A DNA stretch of 64,000 nt from the NCBI RefSeq assembly GCF_036013745.1, contig NZ_CP107880.1, forward strand, positions 3,100,001 through 3,164,000. The letters run 5' to 3'. Origin of the DNA: Streptomyces sp. NBC_00483 (GTDB lineage Bacteria; Actinomycetota; Actinomycetes; Streptomycetales; Streptomycetaceae). A program made the translations under genes and the position numbers. Positions 30,306 through 41,077 of this stretch are shown here, one piece after another. The notes below the pieces were generated by a model. That model worked only from the letters and a program-made list of their open reading frames with translations, was not told the origin of the DNA and did not search any database. Each line of letters opens with the position of its first letter. The stretch's first letter is position 1.

Positions 30306-31394
30306 CTAACGACGCGAGTTGATCGCCTCGTACACCATCCCGACGAGCAGGTCGTCGGCGTCCCTGCGGCCGAACTCGGCGGCCGCGCGGGACATCTCGT
30401 ACAGCCGGTGCGGGTCGGCGAGCACGGGCAGGACATTGGCCTGGACCCACTCGGGGGTCAGTTCCGCGTCGTCGACCAGCAGGCCGCCGCCGGCCTTGAC
30501 CACCGGCTGGGCGTTGAGCCGCTGTTCGCCGTTGCCGATGGGCAGCGGGACGTAGGCGGCCGGGAGTCCGACGGCGGAGAGCTCGGCGACGGTCATCGCG
30601 CCCGCGCGGCAGAGCATCATGTCGGCCGCGGCGTACGCGAGGTCCATCCGGTCCACGTACGGTACCGGGATGTAAGGGGGCATCCCCGGCATCTGCTGGA
30701 CCTGCGGCAGTTCGTTCTTGGGGCCGACCACGTGCAGCACCTGGATGCCGGACCGCTGGAGGAGCGGCGCGACGCGCGTGACGACCTCGTTCAGGTGGCG
30801 GGCACCCTGGGAGCCGCCGGAGACGAGCAGCGTCGGCAGGTTCGGGTCGAGGCCGAACGCGGCGCGCGCCTCGGGCCGCTTCTGCGCCCGGTCGAGCAGG
30901 GCGATGGTGCGGCGCAGCGGGATGCCGATGTAGCGCGAGTTGCGCAGCTTGCTGTCGGGCGAGGAGACCGCGACCTGCGCCGCGTACCGCGAACCGATCT
31001 TGTTGGCCAGGCCGGGCCGCGCGTTGGCCTCGTGCACCACGATCGGCACGCCGAGCCGCTTGGCCGCGAGATAGCCGGGCAGCGCCACGTAGCCGCCGAA
31101 CCCGACGACCGCGTCCGCCTTGGTGCGCTCCATGACCTGCTCGGCCGCCTTGATGGTGCCGCGCAGCCGGCCGGGAACCGTGATCAGTTCGGGCGTGGGC
31201 TTGCGCGGCAGCGGTACGGCGGGGATCAGCGCCAGGTCGTAGCCGCGCTCCGGTACGAGACGGGTCTCAAGGCCGCGTTCCGTGCCCAGGGCCGTGATGC
31301 CCACGGTCGGGTCCTGCCTGCGCAGGGCGTCCGCGAGGGCGAGCGCCGGCTCGATGTGGCCGGCGGTCCCCCCACCGGCGAGTACGACATGCAC
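30306..31394 (-). CDS. murG: UDP-GlcNAc transferase MurG (lipid I to lipid II)
   Basis: This 362-residue GT-B glycosyltransferase adds GlcNAc to lipid I on the inner membrane face. It begins HVVLAGGGTAGHIEPALAL, the G-loop that binds the membrane-linked acceptor. HEANARPG, SGGSQGARHLNEVV and the UDP-GlcNAc-binding CRAGAMTVAELSAVGLPAAYVP follow. Length is standard. It starts at GTG 31394, 6 nt after the ftsW stop, so the two are co-transcribed. Confidence 0.98.
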   Translation of the reverse strand: MHVVLAGGGTAGHIEPALALADALRRQDPTVGITALGTERGLETRLVPERGYDLALIPAVPLPRKPTPELITVPGRLRGTIKAAEQVMERTKADAVVGFGGYVALPGYLAAKRLGVPIVVHEANARPGLANKIGSRYAAQVAVSSPDSKLRNSRYIGIPLRRTIALLDRAQKRPEARAAFGLDPNLPTLLVSGGSQGARHLNEVVTRVAPLLQRSGIQVLHVVGPKNELPQVQQMPGMPPYIPVPYVDRMDLAYAAADMMLCRAGAMTVAELSAVGLPAAYVPLPIGNGEQRLNAQPVVKAGGGLLVDDAELTPEWVQANVLPVLADPHRLYEMSRAAAEFGRRDADDLLVGMVYEAINSRR

Positions 31395-31400
31395 CGAAAT

Positions 31401-32729
31401 TCACCGCTCTCTGGACGGACGCGCCGAGGCGCGCCGTCGCATCGTGTTCCATCTCATCCCCCGGACTCCCGGGCTCCGCCGCATGGCGAGGGCAGCCCGC
31501 GCCGCCGGCTCGTCCCGCGCGAACGCGATCAGCAGCCCCACGGCGAACATGGTCGGAAGCAGCGCGGACCCCCCGTACGAGAACAGCGGGAGCGGGACTC
31601 CGGCGATCGGCAGCAGGCCGAGCACCGCACCGATGTTGACCACGGCCTGTGCCGTGATCCACGTCGTCACGCCTCCCGCGGCATAGCGAACGAAGGGGTC
31701 CTCCGTGCGTCCGGCCACGCGGATACCCGCATAGCCTAGAGCCGCGAACAGGGCGAGCACCGACAGCGTCCCCGCCAGGCCCAGTTCCTCACCGGTGATG
31801 GCGAAGATGAAGTCGGTGTGCGCTTCGGGAAGTTGTCCCCATTTTTCCACACTCGCTCCGAGGCCGGAACCGAAGAGTCCGCCGGAGGCCAGGGCGTAGA
31901 TCCCGTGCAGTCCCTGCCAGCACATGTCGCCGGGCCCTGCATCGGCGCTGCCCAGGCAGGCGAGGCGGGCCATGCGGTTCGGGCTGGTCTTGATGAGGAG
32001 CAGGCCGATCATGGCGGCCACCGAGAGCACGCCCACGAAGAGCCGCGTCGGCGCCCCGGCCGTCCACAGCAGGCCGAAAAGGATCGCGGTCAGCAGGATC
32101 GCGGTGCCCATGTCGCCGCCGAGCATGATCAGCCCGAGCAGCATGAAGGCCACCGGAACGAGCGGCACCAGCATGTGCTTCCACTGGGTCAGCAGCCGCT
32201 TGTCGTGCTTGCGCGCCAGCAGATCGGCGCCCCACAGGATCAGCGCCAGCTTCCCGAACTCGCTGGGCTGCAGCATGAAGGGGCCGCCGAGCGAGATCCA
32301 GTTCTGGTTGCCGTTGATCGACACCCCTATCCCCGGCACCTGCACGAGGACCATGAGGAAGACGCTGACGGCGAGGATCGGGTAGGCGAGCGCCCGGTGC
32401 AGCTTCACCGGCATCCGCATCGCGACCAGCAGCAGGACGCCGCCGATGACGGCCGCGACGAACTGCTTGCGGAAGAAGTACGAGCTGGACAGGCCCATCT
32501 GCAGGGCCGTGATCATCGAGGCCGAGTAGACCATGACCAGGCCGAGGACCGTGAGCAGCAGCGCGGCACCGATGATCAGGTAGTACGCCGTGAGCGGCCG
32601 GTCCCAGGCGCGCTTGGCCTGGGCGTACAGGCGGTGCACGGGGTTGACCCGGGCCCGGTAGACCTTGCTGGTCCTCCGCGGCGGTGCGGCGGGGCGCCCG
32701 GTCGTGCGGGGAGGACTGCTACCGGCCAT
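31401..32729 (-). CDS. ftsW: SEDS septal peptidoglycan polymerase FtsW
   Basis: This 442-residue SEDS-family glycosyltransferase polymerises lipid II at the septum together with FtsI. About ten transmembrane helices begin at LTAYYLIIGAALLLTVLGLVMVYSAS. Family motifs include RMPVKLHRALAYP, QPSEFGKLALILWGADLL, the catalytic-loop region GGLFGSGLGASVEKWGQLPEAHTDFIFAI, and PLPLFSYGGSALLPTMF. An N-terminal Pro/Arg-rich cytoplasmic tail of about 45 residues and a basic C-terminal tail are present. It starts at ATG 32729, about 90 nt downstream of murD. Confidence 0.97.
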   Translation of the reverse strand: MAGSSPPRTTGRPAAPPRRTSKVYRARVNPVHRLYAQAKRAWDRPLTAYYLIIGAALLLTVLGLVMVYSASMITALQMGLSSSYFFRKQFVAAVIGGVLLLVAMRMPVKLHRALAYPILAVSVFLMVLVQVPGIGVSINGNQNWISLGGPFMLQPSEFGKLALILWGADLLARKHDKRLLTQWKHMLVPLVPVAFMLLGLIMLGGDMGTAILLTAILFGLLWTAGAPTRLFVGVLSVAAMIGLLLIKTSPNRMARLACLGSADAGPGDMCWQGLHGIYALASGGLFGSGLGASVEKWGQLPEAHTDFIFAITGEELGLAGTLSVLALFAALGYAGIRVAGRTEDPFVRYAAGGVTTWITAQAVVNIGAVLGLLPIAGVPLPLFSYGGSALLPTMFAVGLLIAFARDEPAARAALAMRRSPGVRGMRWNTMRRRASARPSRER

Positions 32730-32820
32730 GACCGTCCCCCACCGATGAGCCGTACGTCTGCGCTGCCACGTTCCCCTCCCGAAGGGTGCCCGGCGTCACC
32801 GGGCGCCCTCTCGAGCCCCG

Positions 32821-34254
32821 TCAGACGCTGGTGGCGCCCAGTTCGCGGACCGCTTCCGCGAACGCCTCGCCACGCTTGTTGTAGTTCGTGAACATGTCCA
32901 TCGACGCGCAGGCCGGGGCCATCAGCACGGTATCCCCCGTGCGGGCGAGCCGCGCGGCCTCCTGGACCGCCGCCGACATCGCCCCAGTGTCGGTCCGGTC
33001 GAGGTCGACGACCGGTACTTCCGGGGCGTGTCGCTGCAGGGCTTCCCGGATCAGGGCCCGGTCCGCGCCGATCAGGACGACACCGCGCAGCCGCTTCGCC
33101 GCGCCCGTCACCAGCTCGTCGAAGGTCGCGCCCTTGGCGAGCCCGCCCGCGATCCACACGATGGACTCGTACGAGGCCAACGACGCCTGGGTGGCATGGG
33201 TGTTGGTCGCCTTGGAGTCGTCCACGTACGCGACGCCGTCCACGTCGGCGACGTGCTCGATGCGGTGGGCGTCGGGGCGGAAGTTCCGCAGTCCCTCGCG
33301 TACGGCCTGGGGCTCGACGCCGAAGGCGCGGGCGAGGGCCGCCGCGGCGAGCGCGTTGGCGATGTTGTGCGGGGCCGGCGGGTTGACGTCGGTGACCTCG
33401 GCGAGTTCCTGGGCGTTCTTCTGCCGGTTCTCGACGAAGGCGCGGTCGACCAGGATGCCGTCCACGACGCCGAGTTCGGAGGGGCCGGGGGTGCCGAGGG
33501 TGAAGCCGATGGCGCGGCAGCCCTCGTCGACGTCGGCCTCGACGACCAGGTCCTCGGTCGCCTTGTCCGCGACGTTGTAGACGCAGGCGACCTGGTTGCC
33601 CTCGAAGATGCGGCCCTTGTCGGCGGCGTACGCCTCCATGGAGCCGTGCCAGTCGAGGTGGTCGGGTGCGAGGTTCAGGACGGCGCCGGAGTGGGCGCGC
33701 AGGGAGGGCGCCCAGTGCAGCTGGTACGAGGAGAGCTCGACGGCGAACACGTCGTAGGCGTCGTCGCCTTCGAGGACGACGTCGATGATCGGCGTACCGA
33801 TGTTGCCGACGGCGGCCGTGCGCAGGCCCGCCGCGTCCAGGATCGACGCGAGCATCTGCGTCGTCGTGGTCTTGCCGTTGGTGCCGGTGATCGCGAGCCA
33901 GGGCGCGGCGTCCGGGCCGCGCAGCCGCCAGGCGATCTCGACGTCGCCGACGACGTCGACGCCGGCCGCCGCGGCCTCCGCGAACAGCGGCGAGGAGGGC
34001 TTCCAGCCGGGCGAGGTGACGACGAGTTCGGTGCCCTCGGGCAGTGTGGTCGAGTCCCCGAGCTGTACGGAAATCCCCGCTTCTTTAAGAAGAGCGGCCT
34101 TTTCGCGGTGCGCCTCGCTGTCGCCACCGTCCACGACGGTCACCGACGCGCCGAAGCCGGCCAGGGCGCGGGCGGCACTGATGCCGCTCACACCGAGACC
34201 GGCAACGGTGATGTTCTTGCCGTCCCAGGGGGAGGTCACTTCTTGGCTGCCCAT
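32821..34254 (-). CDS. murD: UDP-MurNAc-L-alanine:D-glutamate ligase
   Basis: This protein of about 477 residues adds D-Glu to UDP-MurNAc-L-Ala in the cytoplasm using ATP. It has an N-terminal UDP-binding Rossmann domain ([17 protein letters not shown]), the central ATPase with [13 protein letters not shown], and the C-terminal domain with [11 protein letters not shown] and a late [10 protein letters not shown]. Two starts are possible. ATG 34254 overlaps the end of mraY by 19 nt. GTG 34239 overlaps the mraY stop by 4 nt (GTGA) and fits the coupling style of the window. Both give an intact enzyme. Confidence 0.97.
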   Translation of the reverse strand: MGSQEVTSPWDGKNITVAGLGVSGISAARALAGFGASVTVVDGGDSEAHREKAALLKEAGISVQLGDSTTLPEGTELVVTSPGWKPSSPLFAEAAAAGVDVVGDVEIAWRLRGPDAAPWLAITGTNGKTTTTQMLASILDAAGLRTAAVGNIGTPIIDVVLEGDDAYDVFAVELSSYQLHWAPSLRAHSGAVLNLAPDHLDWHGSMEAYAADKGRIFEGNQVACVYNVADKATEDLVVEADVDEGCRAIGFTLGTPGPSELGVVDGILVDRAFVENRQKNAQELAEVTDVNPPAPHNIANALAAAALARAFGVEPQAVREGLRNFRPDAHRIEHVADVDGVAYVDDSKATNTHATQASLASYESIVWIAGGLAKGATFDELVTGAAKRLRGVVLIGADRALIREALQRHAPEVPVVDLDRTDTGAMSAAVQEAARLARTGDTVLMAPACASMDMFTNYNKRGEAFAEAVRELGATSV

Positions 34255-35309
34255 CCTGCGTAGAAGAGGCCGAGTCCGACGATCACGCACATGCCCTGGA
34301 TGATCCAGAACCGGACCACCACAAGGACTTCGGACCACCCCTTGAGTTCGAAGTGGTGCTGGAGTGGCGCCATCTTGAAGACGCGCTTGCCGGTCATCTT
34401 GAAGGAGCCGACCTGGATCACGACGGACATGGTGATCAGGACGAACAGGCCACCCAGGAGCGCGATCAGGAGCTCCGTGCGGGAGCAGATGGCGAGGCCC
34501 GCGAGGGCGCCGCCGAGGGCCAGCGAGCCCGTGTCACCCATGAAGATCTTGGCGGGCGAGGTGTTCCACCACAGGAAGCCGAAACAGGCGCCCATCAAGG
34601 CCGATGCGACCACCGCCAGGTCGAGTGGGTCTCTGACCTCGAAACACGCACCTGGGTTGGTGAGGGTCTGCGCGTTGGCGCAGGACTCCTGGAACTGCCA
34701 GACACCGATGAAGGTGTACGCACCGAAGACCATCACGGAGGCGCCGGTGGCGAGGCCGTCGAGGCCGTCCGTCAGGTTCACGCCGTTCGACATCGCGAGG
34801 ATCATGAACAGCGCCCAGACCACGAACAGGACCGGGCCGATCGACCAGCCGAAGTCCTCCACGAAGGAGAGCTTGGTGGATGCGGGCGTATTGCCGCGCA
34901 CATCCGCGAACTGGAGTGAGATCACCGCGAAGGCGATACCGACGATCAGCTGTCCGGCCATCTTGGCCTTGGCTCTGAGGCCGAGCGAACGCCGCTTGAC
35001 GATCTTGATGTAGTCGTCGAGGAAGCCGACGAGACCCATGCCCGCCATCAGGCCGAGCACGAGCAGACCCGACAGGGTCGGCGCGGCACCGGTGATCAGC
35101 TTGCTGAGGAAGTACGCGATGAGGGTCGCCAGAATGAAGGCGATACCACCCATGGTCGGCGTGCCGCGCTTGCTGTGGTGCTCGCGCGGGCCGTCGTCAC
35201 GGATGAACTGGCCGTAGCCCTTGCGCGCAAGGAGCTTGATCAGCAGCGGCGTTCCGGCAAGCGTCAGGAAGAGACCGATGACGCCCGCGAACAGGATCTG
35301 CTTCATCAT
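34236..35309 (-). CDS. mraY: Phospho-MurNAc-pentapeptide transferase MraY
   Basis: This 357-residue membrane enzyme makes lipid I from UDP-MurNAc-pentapeptide and undecaprenyl phosphate. About ten helices are visible, with the cytoplasmic motifs [18 protein letters not shown], the catalytic [23 protein letters not shown], and the C-terminal [14 protein letters not shown]. The start ATG 35309 shares one base with the murF stop (TGATG), so translation is coupled. It is a target of several nucleoside antibiotics. Confidence 0.98.
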   Translation of the reverse strand: MMKQILFAGVIGLFLTLAGTPLLIKLLARKGYGQFIRDDGPREHHSKRGTPTMGGIAFILATLIAYFLSKLITGAAPTLSGLLVLGLMAGMGLVGFLDDYIKIVKRRSLGLRAKAKMAGQLIVGIAFAVISLQFADVRGNTPASTKLSFVEDFGWSIGPVLFVVWALFMILAMSNGVNLTDGLDGLATGASVMVFGAYTFIGVWQFQESCANAQTLTNPGACFEVRDPLDLAVVASALMGACFGFLWWNTSPAKIFMGDTGSLALGGALAGLAICSRTELLIALLGGLFVLITMSVVIQVGSFKMTGKRVFKMAPLQHHFELKGWSEVLVVVRFWIIQGMCVIVGLGLFYAGWAAKK

Positions 35310-36709
35310 CAGGCATCAACCCCACCCTGCACGTCCGCGAGCAGCGCCTGTGCCACGCTCTCCAGACCCACCGACCTGGATGCCTTCACGAGCACGACAT
35401 CTCCCGGGCGCAGCTCGCTGCGCAGCAGGTCGATCGCCGCCTGTGCGTCGGACACGTGCACCGACTCCTCACCCCACGAACCCTCGTTATAGGCGCCCAG
35501 TTGCATCCAGGACGCTTCCCTGCCCCCGACTGCAACGAGCTTGCTGACGTTGAGCCGGACGGCGAGCCGTCCGACGGCGTCGTGCTCGGTCAGCGACTCG
35601 TCGCCGAGCTCGGCCATCTGCCCGAGCACCGCCCACGTCCGGCGCCCCCTGCCCATGGCCACCAGCGCGCGCAGCGCCGCTCGCATGGACTCGGGGTTCG
35701 CGTTGTAGGCGTCGTTGACGATCGTGACGCCGTCCGAGCGCTCGGTGACCTCCATCCGCCAGCGGGACAGGTTGCCCGCCTCGGAGAGCGCGAGGGCGAT
35801 CTCCTCCACGGACATGCCAAGGTCATGGGCGACGGCGGCCGCGGCGAGCGCGTTCGACACGTGGTGCTCACCGTACAGGCGCAAGGTCACGTCGCTGCAC
35901 CCGGAGGGTGTGTGCAGGCTAAAGGCGGGCTGTCCGGTCTCCGTGAGCCGGACATTCTCGGCGCGTACGTCGGCGCCGGCGGCCTCTCCGAAGAACAGCA
36001 CCTTCGCCTTCGTGCGCGAGGCCATGGCGCGCACCAGCGGGTCGTCCGCGTTGAGGATCGCGGTGCCGTCGGCGGGAAGGGACTCCACCAGCTCGCCCTT
36101 CGCCACCGCGATCTGCTCGCGGCCGCCGAACTCGCCGATGTGCGCGGTCCCGACGTTCAGGACGACTCCGACCTTCGGGGGCGTAAGGCCCGTCAGGTAC
36201 GTGATGTGGCCGATGCCGCGGGCGCCCATCTCCAGGACGAGGAACTGCGTCTCGTCGGTGGCGGTGAGTGCGGTCAGCGGCAGTCCGATCTCGTTGTTGA
36301 ACGAGCCGGGCGTGAAGACCGTGTCGGCCTTGCGGCGCAGTACCTGGGCGATCAGGTCCTTGGTGCTGGTCTTGCCGGCCGAGCCGGTGAGGCCCACAAG
36401 GGTGGCGCCGAGGCGGGCGACCACGTGCCGGGCGAGCGCACCGAGCGCCGCCTGGACGTCGTCGACGACGATGGCGGGGGCACCGACCGGGCGCGACGCC
36501 AGCACGGCGACGGCTCCCTTGTCGACGACCTCGCGCGCGTAGTCGTGGCCGTCGACCCGCTCGCCCACGAAGGCGGCGAACAGGCTTCCCGGCTCGACCT
36601 TGCGCGAGTCGATGACGACCGGCCCGGTGACCCGGACCTGCGGGTCCGGTATGTCGTACGTCTGCCCGCCGACGGCTGAGGCGATCTCGGCGAGGGAGAG
36701 GGCGATCAC
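35309..36709 (-). CDS. murF: UDP-MurNAc-tripeptide:D-Ala-D-Ala ligase
   Basis: This 466-residue Mur ligase adds D-Ala-D-Ala to complete the pentapeptide. N-terminal motifs [20 protein letters not shown], the ATP loop [14 protein letters not shown], the central [11 protein letters not shown] and the C-terminal [15 protein letters not shown] are all typical. The start is GTG 36709, 4 nt after the murE stop, with GGGA about 9 nt upstream. The longer open frame toward 36805 lies inside murE and is not used. Confidence 0.97.
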   Translation of the reverse strand: MIALSLAEIASAVGGQTYDIPDPQVRVTGPVVIDSRKVEPGSLFAAFVGERVDGHDYAREVVDKGAVAVLASRPVGAPAIVVDDVQAALGALARHVVARLGATLVGLTGSAGKTSTKDLIAQVLRRKADTVFTPGSFNNEIGLPLTALTATDETQFLVLEMGARGIGHITYLTGLTPPKVGVVLNVGTAHIGEFGGREQIAVAKGELVESLPADGTAILNADDPLVRAMASRTKAKVLFFGEAAGADVRAENVRLTETGQPAFSLHTPSGCSDVTLRLYGEHHVSNALAAAAVAHDLGMSVEEIALALSEAGNLSRWRMEVTERSDGVTIVNDAYNANPESMRAALRALVAMGRGRRTWAVLGQMAELGDESLTEHDAVGRLAVRLNVSKLVAVGGREASWMQLGAYNEGSWGEESVHVSDAQAAIDLLRSELRPGDVVLVKASRSVGLESVAQALLADVQGGVDA

Positions 36710-36713
36710 AACT

Positions 36714-38261
36714 TCATCCCTGGGTTTTCTGGTGGTCGACGGTGGCTGCGGCCGCCTCGATGGACGCGCGGAGCACCTTGCGGTCGTCGAACGGGCGGAC
36801 CACACCGGCGATGTCCTGGCCCTGCTCGTGGCCCTTGCCCGCGATGAGCACCGTGTCGCCGGGCTCGGCGCGCGCCACGGCGGCGGCGATGGCGGCGGCC
36901 CGGTCCTCGAACACGGCGACGTCGCCCCGCTCGTGGGCCGGCACGTCGGCGGCGCCCGCGAGCATCGTGGCGAGGATCGCGAGGGGGTCCTCGGAGCGCG
37001 GGTTGTCGGCGGTGAGGATGGCCGTGTCGGCGAATCGCGCCGCGGCCGCGCCCATCGGCATCCGCTTGGTCTTGTCGCGGTCGCCGCCGCAGCCGAGCAC
37101 GATGTGCAGCTTGTTCTCTGTGACCTTGCGCAGCGCCCGAAGGACGGACTCCACGGCGTCGGTCTTGTGCGCGTAGTCGACGACGGCGAGGTACTTCTGG
37201 CCGGCCTCCACGCGCTCCAGGCGGCCGGGCACGCCGGGTACGGCGGCGACGCCGTCGGCCGCGGTCTGCGGGTCGATCCCGGCGACGGCGAGGGTGACGA
37301 TCGCGGCGAGGGTGTTCGCGACGTTGAAGGGGCCCGCCAGCGGCGCCTTGGCGGTGATCCGCTCGCCCTTGGGGCCGACGACGGTCAACGTCGAGTCGAA
37401 GGGGCCGACTTCGACGTCCTCGGCGCGCCAGTCGGCGTCCGGGTGGCCCTCGGCGGAGAAGGAGACGACCGGGACCTCGGACTCGTCGATGAGCCGGCGC
37501 CCGTACTCGTCGTCGAAGTTCACGACGCCCTGTTTGCTGCGGGCCCGCGTGAACAGCTTCGCCTTCGCCTGGAAGTAGTCCTCCATGTCGGAGTGGAACT
37601 CCATGTGCTCCGGGCTCAGGTTGTTGAAGACCGCCACGTCGAAGACGCAGCCGTCCACCCGGCCCAGCACGAGGGCGTGGCTGGAGACCTCCATGGCGAC
37701 GGCGTCGGTGCCGCGCTCACGCATGACCGCGAACAGCGCCTGGAGATCGGTGGCTTCCGGAGTGGTGCGCTCGGACTTGATCCGCTCGTCGCCGATCCGC
37801 ATCTCGACCGTGCCGATGAGGCCGGTGCTGCGGACCGTCTTGAGACCGCCCTCGATGAGATACGCGGTGGTGGTCTTGCCCGAAGTACCGGTGATGCCGA
37901 TCTGGAGCAGGTCCTTGCCGGGGTGGCCGTAGATCGTGGCGGCCAGCTCGCCCATCCGGCTGCGCGGGTTGTCCACGACGAGCGGCACCAGGCCGGCCTC
38001 GGAGACGCGCTCCCAGCCGGCCGGGTCGGTCAGCGCCGCGACGGCGCCGAGCGAGGCGGCCTGCGCGGCGAAGTCGGCGCCGTGCGCGCGGGCTCCGGGC
38101 AGCGCGGCGTACAGATCGCCGGGGCGCACCGCACGGGAGTCATGGGTGATGCCGGTGATCTCTGCTACGGCCCTGGGCGTGGAGACACCCAGTTGATCGG
38201 CGAGTTCCGCGAGGGATGTGGCGGAGACCTCAGCCGGTCGCGGCGGCCCGGGGTATGTCAC
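36714..38261 (-). CDS. murE: UDP-MurNAc-dipeptide:diaminopimelate ligase
   Basis: This 515-residue Mur ligase adds the third residue of the stem peptide. It has ITHDSRAVRPGDLYAAL, the ATP loop ITGTSGKTTTAYLI, and TADNPRSEDP, the DNPR motif that recognises meso-diaminopimelate (Streptomyces uses LL-DAP, so the isomer is not decided here). The preferred start is GTG 38261, with AGAAGGGC just upstream; GTG 38306 would add 15 residues without a ribosome-binding site. A 190-nt gap to ftsI may hold a promoter. Confidence 0.96.
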   Translation of the reverse strand: MTYPGPPRPAEVSATSLAELADQLGVSTPRAVAEITGITHDSRAVRPGDLYAALPGARAHGADFAAQAASLGAVAALTDPAGWERVSEAGLVPLVVDNPRSRMGELAATIYGHPGKDLLQIGITGTSGKTTTAYLIEGGLKTVRSTGLIGTVEMRIGDERIKSERTTPEATDLQALFAVMRERGTDAVAMEVSSHALVLGRVDGCVFDVAVFNNLSPEHMEFHSDMEDYFQAKAKLFTRARSKQGVVNFDDEYGRRLIDESEVPVVSFSAEGHPDADWRAEDVEVGPFDSTLTVVGPKGERITAKAPLAGPFNVANTLAAIVTLAVAGIDPQTAADGVAAVPGVPGRLERVEAGQKYLAVVDYAHKTDAVESVLRALRKVTENKLHIVLGCGGDRDKTKRMPMGAAAARFADTAILTADNPRSEDPLAILATMLAGAADVPAHERGDVAVFEDRAAAIAAAVARAEPGDTVLIAGKGHEQGQDIAGVVRPFDDRKVLRASIEAAAATVDHQKTQG

Positions 38262-38451
38262 GGGTGCGCCCTTCTGGGTGGTTTGGGACTGATCAGCGTG
38301 TGGCACGGCGTGAGCGTACCGGGCCCACCCCCCGCCGGGCGAAGCGAGGGGCGTGGCGCGGGGCGGTTCCCCGGATCGGAGGTGATGGCAGTCACGGCGC
38401 CCTCACGGCTAGTAAGTGATCATGGTCACGGCCCGTCCTGGCTGGAATGCG

Positions 38452-40476
38452 TCAGGGCTCGAACGTCACGGGCAGCCGGGCCGGCTTGTTGCCCGTGGGC
38501 GGGGCCTGAAGCGACTTCAGGGCGAACTCCATGACCTTCTTGTAGATCGGGCCACAGATCTGGCCGCCGAAGTAGCCGCCCTTGGTGGCGTTCTGGATCG
38601 CGCAGTAGACCGTGACGCGCGGCTTGTCGGCGGGCGCGAAGCCGGCGAACGACGACGTGTAGCCCTTGTAGCGGCCGGTGGCCGGATCCACGCGGTTGGC
38701 CGTGCCCGTCTTGCCCGCGACGCGGTAGCCCGGGATGCGCGCCTTCGCACCCGTGCCCTCTTCGTCGTCGACCACGGACTCCAGCATCTGCGCGACGGTC
38801 TTCGCCGTCTTCTTGCTGACGACGCGGGTCTCCTTGGGCTTCGCCGCGGGCGTGAACCGCCCGTCGGGGCCCTTGGTGCCGCGGACGAGGCTCGGCTCGA
38901 CCCGTACGCCGTCGTTGGCGATGGTCGAGTACACGGAGGCGGCCTGCATCGCGTTGATCGAGAAGCCCTGGCCGAACGGGATCGTGTACTGCTGCGAGGT
39001 CGACCACTTGTCGGCGGGCGCGAGGATGCCGGACGTCTCACCGGGGGTGCCGAGGCCGCTCTCCCTGCCGATGCCGAACTTCCGCAGGTACGAGTAGAGC
39101 GTCTTGTTGGCCGCCGGCTGCGTCTTGCCGAGCTGGCCCGTCGCCAGGATGGTGCCGATGTTGCTGGACTTGGCGAGCACGCCGTTGAGCGTGAGGTGCC
39201 AGGTCGGGTGGTCGACGTCGTCCTGGAAGAGCCGGTCGCCGCGGTGCAGCCGGTTGGGCACGGTGACATGGGTCCCCGGCGTGGCCGCGTTCTCCTCGAG
39301 GACGGCCGCCATCGACATGACCTTGGCGGTGGAGCCCGGCTCGTACGCGTCCTGGAGCGCGGCGTTGCCGAGGGCCGAGGCCTTCGCGTCCGCCAGGTCG
39401 TTCGGGTCGAAGCCCGGCGCGTTCGCCATGGCCAGGACCTCACCGGTCTTGGTGTCCTGCACTATCACGTAGCCGCGGTCCGCCTTCGACTCCTTGACCT
39501 GCTCGTCGATCGCGTTCTGCGCGGCCCACTGGATGTCTCGGTCGATGGTCAGCTCGACGTTCGAGCCGGGGACCGCGGGCTTTTCGGTGCTGCCCGCGGT
39601 CGGCACCTGCTGGCCGCCGGACTGGGCGTAGCGGATCTTTCCGGCCTTGCCCGCGAGCTCCTTGTCGAGCTGCTGCTCCACGCCGCCGCCGCCCTTGCCG
39701 TCGGCGTTGACCCAGCCGAGGACGCCCGCGGCGAGGTCGCCGTTCGGGTAGACGCGCTTGCTGCTGGGATCGGCGACCACGCCGGAGAGCACGCTCGCCT
39801 CGCGGCCCGCGGCGTTCGCCTTCTCGTTCAGCGTGGTCCTGAGGTCCTTGATCTGCTTCCAGACCTGCGGCGTCTGCCGCGGGGCGAGCCGCACGTACCG
39901 CGTGTTCTTCGTCTTCAGCTTCTTGGTCAGCTCGGCCGCGTCGACCCCGATGATCGGCGACAGGAGCGCCGCCGCCTGCTCCGGCGCGTCGTCGACCTTG
40001 GTGGCCTTCTTCGTGAAGAGCGTCGGGTCGGCGGTGATGTCGTACGCGTCCACGCTCGCGGCGAGCTCGACGCCGCTGCGGTCCGTGATGCCGCCGCGCT
40101 CGGCGGCGATGGAGTGGCTGACGTACCGGTTCAGCGAGGCCTTCGCCGCGTACGCGCTGGCGTCCACGCCCTGCACCTGGAAGAGGCGGACGACGAAGAC
40201 CATCAGGACCAGCGTGAGACCCAGGCTCACCATGCGCAGGCGCGGCCTGGGGCTGCCCAGACGGAGCCTGGAGGGCGCCTTCGGCTTCGGCGGGGCGGGG
40301 CGCGGGCGGCGCGCGGCCGGGCGGCCCTGCTGCGCGGCCTTGGACCCGGCCTTCGGCGCGGGCCTGGCGGTGCGCTTGGCCGCCCCCTTCGGCGCGGGCT
40401 TGGGCGCGGGCCGTCCGGTGCGCGGCGGGCGCGCGGGTCCTGGCACGCGGCGGCGCGGGGGCTCCCTGTCGGTCAT
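38452..40476 (-). CDS. ftsI: Septal class B penicillin-binding protein FtsI (PBP3)
   Basis: This 674-residue transpeptidase crosslinks septal peptidoglycan with FtsW. A very Pro/Ala/Arg-rich cytoplasmic tail of about 75 residues precedes one transmembrane helix (MVSLGLTLVLMVFVVRLFQV). A PBP dimerisation domain starts with RGGITDRSGVELA. The transpeptidase domain has STAK (near residue 380), SSN (near 436) and KTGT (near 587). The start ATG 40476 has CAGGTGA upstream and lies 4 nt after the ftsL stop. No C-terminal PASTA domain is present. Confidence 0.97.
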   Translation of the reverse strand: MTDREPPRRRVPGPARPPRTGRPAPKPAPKGAAKRTARPAPKAGSKAAQQGRPAARRPRPAPPKPKAPSRLRLGSPRPRLRMVSLGLTLVLMVFVVRLFQVQGVDASAYAAKASLNRYVSHSIAAERGGITDRSGVELAASVDAYDITADPTLFTKKATKVDDAPEQAAALLSPIIGVDAAELTKKLKTKNTRYVRLAPRQTPQVWKQIKDLRTTLNEKANAAGREASVLSGVVADPSSKRVYPNGDLAAGVLGWVNADGKGGGGVEQQLDKELAGKAGKIRYAQSGGQQVPTAGSTEKPAVPGSNVELTIDRDIQWAAQNAIDEQVKESKADRGYVIVQDTKTGEVLAMANAPGFDPNDLADAKASALGNAALQDAYEPGSTAKVMSMAAVLEENAATPGTHVTVPNRLHRGDRLFQDDVDHPTWHLTLNGVLAKSSNIGTILATGQLGKTQPAANKTLYSYLRKFGIGRESGLGTPGETSGILAPADKWSTSQQYTIPFGQGFSINAMQAASVYSTIANDGVRVEPSLVRGTKGPDGRFTPAAKPKETRVVSKKTAKTVAQMLESVVDDEEGTGAKARIPGYRVAGKTGTANRVDPATGRYKGYTSSFAGFAPADKPRVTVYCAIQNATKGGYFGGQICGPIYKKVMEFALKSLQAPPTGNKPARLPVTFEP

Positions 40477-40480
40477 GGCG

Positions 40481-41041
40481 TCACCTGCCGGTGCTCGAAG
40501 GGGAAGGCTCGACCGAGGAGTTCGGACTCGCCGACTCGGACGGACTGGCGGAAGGAGAGGTGCTGGCCGATGGGGACGGGCTCGTGGAGGGCGAGGCACT
40601 CGCGCTTGCGGCCACCGGCGCCTTCGTCGGCTCGACGCGGGGCGGGGCGGGCGGCCCGGCCGCAGGGCTCGGCCTGCCCTTGACGGTGCCGTTCGGCTCA
40701 AGGAACACGGGGTCCCCGCCAGGCACCATGCCGAGCCCGCGGGCGCGCCGCAGCAGGGCGTCGGGCGCCGAGTAGGAGTCGACGTCGCGCTGGAGTTCCT
40801 GCTCGTCGTCGGTGAGCTCGGTGGTCTGCTTCTTGAGCTTGGTGAGCTGGAACGAGCCCTCGTTGAGCGAGGAGTTCAGCATCAGGAGCGTGATCAGCCC
40901 GCCGCCGAGGAGCAGCACGACGAGGAGGACGAACGGGGTGCGTGCGGCTTGCGTGCCGCCGGACGGGCCGAGCGGGAGCAGCCGCGCAAGGCGGGCGGCC
41001 CTGCCGCGCAGCGAACCTTTCGAGCCACTGCTGGCGCTCAT
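40481..41041 (-). CDS. ftsL: Cell division protein FtsL
   Basis: This 186-residue bitopic protein has a basic N-terminal tail, a transmembrane helix (PFVLLVVLLLGGGLITLLML) and a short leucine-zipper-like coiled coil (LTKLKKQTTELTDDEQELQRDVDSY) that pairs with FtsB/DivIC. A Pro/Ser/Ala-rich tail of about 70 residues, ending in SPS repeats, is longer than in unicellular bacteria. ATG 41041 has GGAGGGG about 7 nt ahead and is preferred over GTG 41047. It lies between rsmH and ftsI, the standard position. Confidence 0.9.
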   Translation of the reverse strand: MSASSGSKGSLRGRAARLARLLPLGPSGGTQAARTPFVLLVVLLLGGGLITLLMLNSSLNEGSFQLTKLKKQTTELTDDEQELQRDVDSYSAPDALLRRARGLGMVPGGDPVFLEPNGTVKGRPSPAAGPPAPPRVEPTKAPVAASASASPSTSPSPSASTSPSASPSESASPNSSVEPSPSSTGR

Positions 41042-41077
41042 GACCACCCCTCCACGCGCGCGTACGTCACTCGGCCG

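Noticed and set aside
38416..40683. 755-codon plus-strand frame over ftsI
   Set aside because: It is a shadow of ftsI, whose STAK, SSN and KTGT motifs are all in place on the other strand.
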